NCBI GenBank assembly: GCA_037043235.1
Contig: JAWRVZ010000054.1
Location: 737,501-801,500 of the forward strand
Length of the DNA: 64,000 nt
From: Rhodeus uyekii
Taxonomy: Eukaryota; Chordata; Actinopteri; Cypriniformes; Acheilognathidae
Direction of reading: 5' to 3'
Every line of letters begins with the position of its first letter. Positions within the stretch are counted from its first letter, which is position 1. Both the position numbers and the translations under genes were made by a program. This document shows positions 60,540-64,000 of the stretch, in pieces. The notes under the pieces were generated by a model. It saw only the letters and a program-made list of their open reading frames with translations. It ran no database searches and was not told the DNA's origin.

Positions 60540-60738
60540 CACACACACACACTCCATCACGCACACACTCAAACACATGCACAAACACATACACAGAGAC
60601 AGACACATACACAGAGACAGACAGACATACACACACAGACACAAATACACACACACACACCCTCACACAGACTCCCTCACACACACAGACATACACACAC
60701 AGACACAAATACACATACACGCACCCTCACACAGACTC

Positions 60739-60772
<34 letters not shown>
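60540..60772. repeat. CA/CAGA compound microsatellite with 75-bp duplication
   Basis: The block ACACACAGACACAAATACAC...CCCTCACACAGACTCCCTCA occurs twice, at about 60633 and 60698. Confidence 0.9.
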
Positions 60773-60774
<2 letters not shown>

Positions 60775-60775
<1 letters not shown>

Positions 60776-61180
60776 ACTATTCAGAGTGGAGAAGCTCTGA
60801 GTGGAAATTTATCAGCAGTTCACAGCAACAAAGTTTGTCTGCAAGGCACTTTTAAATCTTTGTTTTTTTGAGGACTGGGTTTAAGTTCTTCAAACCGAAC
60901 CCTTGCTTCACATGACGGCTGTCCGAGGCCCGCGCTGAGTGACAGGAGCGTGTCGGGGTCCCGTACGATCATAAGTGTGCATGTGTGCCCGAACCCAATG
61001 AGACAGACAGACCTCACTGACACTCAAACGCCAGCTGCTCTCATTCAGTGACTGAACAAACACATGTGAGCAGAAACACACACCACTGTAACCTTGAAAC
61101 TATTTACTGCTCGTGGGAGTCAGATTATGTAGTAGAGAGAGACTGTAGGAGCTGACAGGTTAAATACAGCTTCCTGTGTG
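60775..61180. other. rab26 intron, no feature seen
   Basis: No exon-like structure is recognised. Confidence 0.45.
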
Positions 61181-61314
61181 TCTAACAGTAGAGAGTGGTG
61201 CTTGCAACATCAAGGTCATGGGTTTGATTCCCAGGGAAAGCAAGAACTGATTAGAATGTCAATGCGTTTCTTGAATGCGATGATAAAAGCAGTTGATAAA
61301 TGCGTGAGTTTGAA
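61181..61314 (+). mobile_element. tRNA-derived SINE
   Basis: Head TCTAACAGTAGAGAGTGG, B-box GGTTTGATTCC and tail AAAAGCAGTTGATAAATGCG. Confidence 0.88.
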
Positions 61315-61364
61315 TGTTCTCTAGAGAGAATTCAGGGGATCCATTAACAACTTAAGCTAAAGAT

Positions 61365-61495
61365 TCTAAAACAGTAAAACAGTGTAATATTATATCAGTG
61401 TAAAACAGTAGTTTTCTATGTGAATATATAGTAAAGTGTCATTTATACCTGTGAATAAAGCTGAATTTCAGCATCATTACTCCAGTCTTCAGTGT
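61365..61495 (+). repeat. 112-bp repeat family, single unit
   Basis: One unit (AACAGTGTAATATTATATCA ... GTCATTTATACCTGTG), followed by CATTACTCCAGTCTTCAGTG. It may represent the unamplified form of the family. Confidence 0.88.
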
Positions 61496-61499
61496 CAAA

Positions 61500-62395
61500 A
61501 CAAACATTTATGATTATCAGTCGTGTTGATTCAGATTTTGCAGAAACCGTGATTCATTTTATTTTTCAGAATTCTTATTTGAAATATTTATTTTTAACAT
61601 TATAAATATCTTCATTATAAATATCTGTCCCTTTTGATCAGCTTAATGCTTCATTGTTAAAATTATTAATATATTATATAAACACACACACACACACATT
61701 ATAAATATCACTACTATACTACTGTTATGCATCCTAAAATGAACAGAATTAAGTGACATATCAGTAATTTGATACAACTTTATTAAAAATAACTTTGTTT
61801 TCTGCACACATACACACTGTATTTATCCTCACGCGCTTCTCTGTTTCCTCAGGAAACGACTAATGGGTTTGATTAGGGGCAAAATTAACTCATAGTTTAT
61901 ATTGGCTTTTATGCAAAAATCACATTTAATGAGTCAAACGTGCCTAAAATCCTCACCAGGTTTTGAAACTGTCATAATTTTGTACTGATGAAACGTGAAT
62001 GTTTTGTCAGCAAGTGCATCCCTAATTAAGATGGAAATATCATGCACTTCATGTACGACGTGACGTCTGTTCTTCCGCTACAGTTTATGTCAGTATGCAA
62101 AAGCAGGAACAAAAGACGTGAAATGCTGCTTCAAATGCATATTGGCCTGAATAAACAATAAAACTGGAGCAGGGGAACAAAGACTCTCCACAAAGTGCTT
62201 TTCAGAGCGGAGTTAGACTGACATGTGAGTGGCACTACAATAATGACTGCAATTAACAATCATTTCTGAAGCGCATTATTATCCTGCTCTCAAAACCCTA
62301 AAAACACCATCATTCATCTGACCGCTGAGAGAGGAAGCAGACGAGCCGTAACACACAGCTCAAAACTCCTCAAACCAGAGCCGCTTTCACGGTGA
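61500..62395. other. rab26 intron or upstream, no feature seen
   Basis: A short CA run is at 61681-61699. No exon is recognised. Confidence 0.5.
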
Positions 62396-62399
62396 GGGA

Positions 62400-62642
62400 G
62401 TATGTGTGTTTGTGTGTGAGGGAGTTTGTGTGGGTGTGTGTGCGCATGCATTTGTGTGTTTGTGTGTGCACGTGTGTTTGTGTGTGTGCGTATGTTTGTG
62501 TGTGAGGGAGAATGTGTGTGAGTCTGTGTGTGTGTGTGTGCGTGTGTGTGTGTGCGCGCATGTCAGTGTCTATGTGAGGGAGTATGTGTGTGTGTTTGTG
62601 TGTGTCTGTCTGTGTGATGAAGTATGTGTGTGTGCGTGTGTT
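62400..62642. repeat. TG-rich compound microsatellite
   Basis: TG runs with GAGGGAGT and GCGCATG interruptions. Confidence 0.9.
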
Positions 62643-63065
62643 ATTTTCCCTTCTCTGTTTGTTTTATCTGATGAACAGATGATGATATAATAGAGTGACA
62701 GTGCAGGTAAAGAGAGCAAACGGTTTCTTTCTCTCTCAGATCTCGTGGAATCGGGTCACATTTCCCCCTAAAGCCAAAATAAATCAGATTTTAAATCAAG
62801 AGAATGAAGCATATTTTTAGCCACCCACCCAATTCTCATTACTGGGATTTTTTTTAGCATTATCCTAAATGGGAATTCTTGTTTATCTGCTGGTGTGGAT
62901 CTGAATGGTCCTAAAAAAAAAAATAATTCTTATTCTTATTACTTTCTTGGGCACGTGAAATACAATCATTAATAACAACAACAACAACAACAACAAATTA
63001 AAGCATTGTGAAGGAATAATGTTTTATTCAAACCAGGGCAACATTTCAAATCACTGAAATTATTT

Positions 63066-63071
63066 GTGTGG

Positions 63072-63132
<61 letters not shown>

Positions 63133-63177
63133 TGTGTGTGAGTGAGTGTGTGTGAGAGAGAGAGAGAGAGAGAGAGT

Positions 63178-63224
<47 letters not shown>

Positions 63225-63281
63225 TGTGTGAGTGTGAGTGTGAGAGAGAGAGAGAGAGAGAGAGAGTGTGAGTGAGAGAGA

Positions 63282-63326
<45 letters not shown>

Positions 63327-63505
63327 TGTGAGGGGGAGAAAGGGGGTATGTGTGAGACTGTGTGTGTGTGTGAGGGAGTGTGAGTATGTGTGAGTGTCAG
63401 TATATGTGTGAGTGAGAGAGAGAGCGTCAGTGAGAATGTGTGTAAGTGTGAGCGAGTGTGAGAGAGTGAGTGTGTGTGTGTGTGTGTGTGAGTGTGTGTG
63501 TTAAT
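63066..63505. repeat. TG/GA compound array (440 bp)
   Basis: Alternating TG and GA blocks, at least four switches. Minus-strand frames of Ser-Leu and His-Thr repeats are artefacts. Confidence 0.95.
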
Positions 63506-64000
63506 CCTACTCAATGCCTAAACTGAACAGCTATCCTTCTGACTATTAATTTGCAGTAATGTTGAGTTTATTGAGGCAAAAGGCATAGCTAATAGTTAGC
63601 TAATACTGAAAATAAAGTGCAATAATACCGTATATATCAGCACTGAATGATTACATCATGCTCACACAACCATCACACAAAAGAGTGCATTTCAGAAGAA
63701 CATGTAATACTAATGTATTTAAATGCATCTCCCAGATCTCAAACGAAGGTGTAATTTCCTCTGATCTACAGTATGTTGTGGTGCAGTGCCATGTCTCTCC
63801 GTGAGCAGGATGGCACACAGGCATGGCACAGATGGGAGAGGCAGGCAGTGGGCGTCAGGAGTACAGTAGATTGCCTCTTCTCACACTGATTCACTGCCTC
63901 ACATGCACCTCATAAAGCTCCACACACGCAGGACAATACGAGCGCCACCATCACGAACGTCTGACTTCTCCGGGACGCAATTACTGGATCTGCATGTGAC
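63506..64000. other. Non-coding at window edge
   Basis: No Rab exon or other domain is visible. The remaining rab26 5' exons must lie further right. Confidence 0.5.

Noticed and set aside
61800..64000. Upstream rab26 exons (P-loop, switch, WDTAGQE or THAYYRDA)
   Set aside because: I searched this edge by eye on the minus strand and found no such residues. They are probably outside the window.

Overview
The window looks like intron-rich, repeat-dense DNA from a teleost fish, most likely a cypriniform. The evidence is very long CA/TG, TA and GA microsatellites, tRNA-derived SINEs whose tails resemble a type common in cyprinids, Tigger/pogo, hAT and Harbinger DNA transposons, Gypsy and non-LTR retroelements, and a fish-type multi-exon gene. 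Nothing resembles bacterial organisation (no operons, CRISPR or rRNA). Almost all open reading frames longer than 60 codons here are translations of microsatellites or of transposon debris.

Only one clearly functional host gene is visible: the 3' half of a Rab26-type small GTPase on the minus strand. Five coding exons can be placed at base level (60229-60177, 33603-33538, 33338-33282, 32457-32381, 28737-28635). All have consensus splice sites and compatible phases, and they end in a Cys-Cys prenylation motif and a stop. The first exons (P-loop, switch I, WDTAGQE) lie beyond the right edge. One intron of 26.6 kb (33604-60176) fills much of the right half.

A second locus, on the plus strand at about 3.7-7.0 kb, is a tandem array of three fucolectin/F5-8C-like (FTP) lectin domains. 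Each domain is split over exon A and exon B, with 27-nt linker exons between units. Every unit carries a frame-breaking lesion, so I call it a pseudogene or decayed tandem copy.

From left to right: 0-3.5 kb is microsatellites and an LTR-like fragment; 3.7-7.2 kb is the lectin array with a Tigger/pogo element in one intron; 7.85-12.8 kb is a four-level transposon nest (Gypsy > non-LTR retrotransposon > Harbinger > hAT MITE); 12.8-24.6 kb is diffuse repeats, SINEs and a 685-bp TA-flanked MITE; 25.2-26.2 kb is a decayed reverse transcriptase on the minus strand; 27.2-33.6 kb is the rab26 3' exons with a 1.35-kb GATA-type array; 33.6-60.2 kb is the long rab26 intron with two solo LTRs, a 112-bp tandem-repeat array, a hAT-in-Tigger nest, a local duplication and a long hairpin; 60.2-64 kb is a rab26 exon, a SINE and large TG/GA arrays.

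I found no undescribed functional system. The most informative structures are the nested transposons with readable target-site duplications, the lectin array with its paralogous empty insertion site, and the dispersed 112-bp repeat family that appears at six places in different copy numbers and once as a near-perfect inverted repeat.
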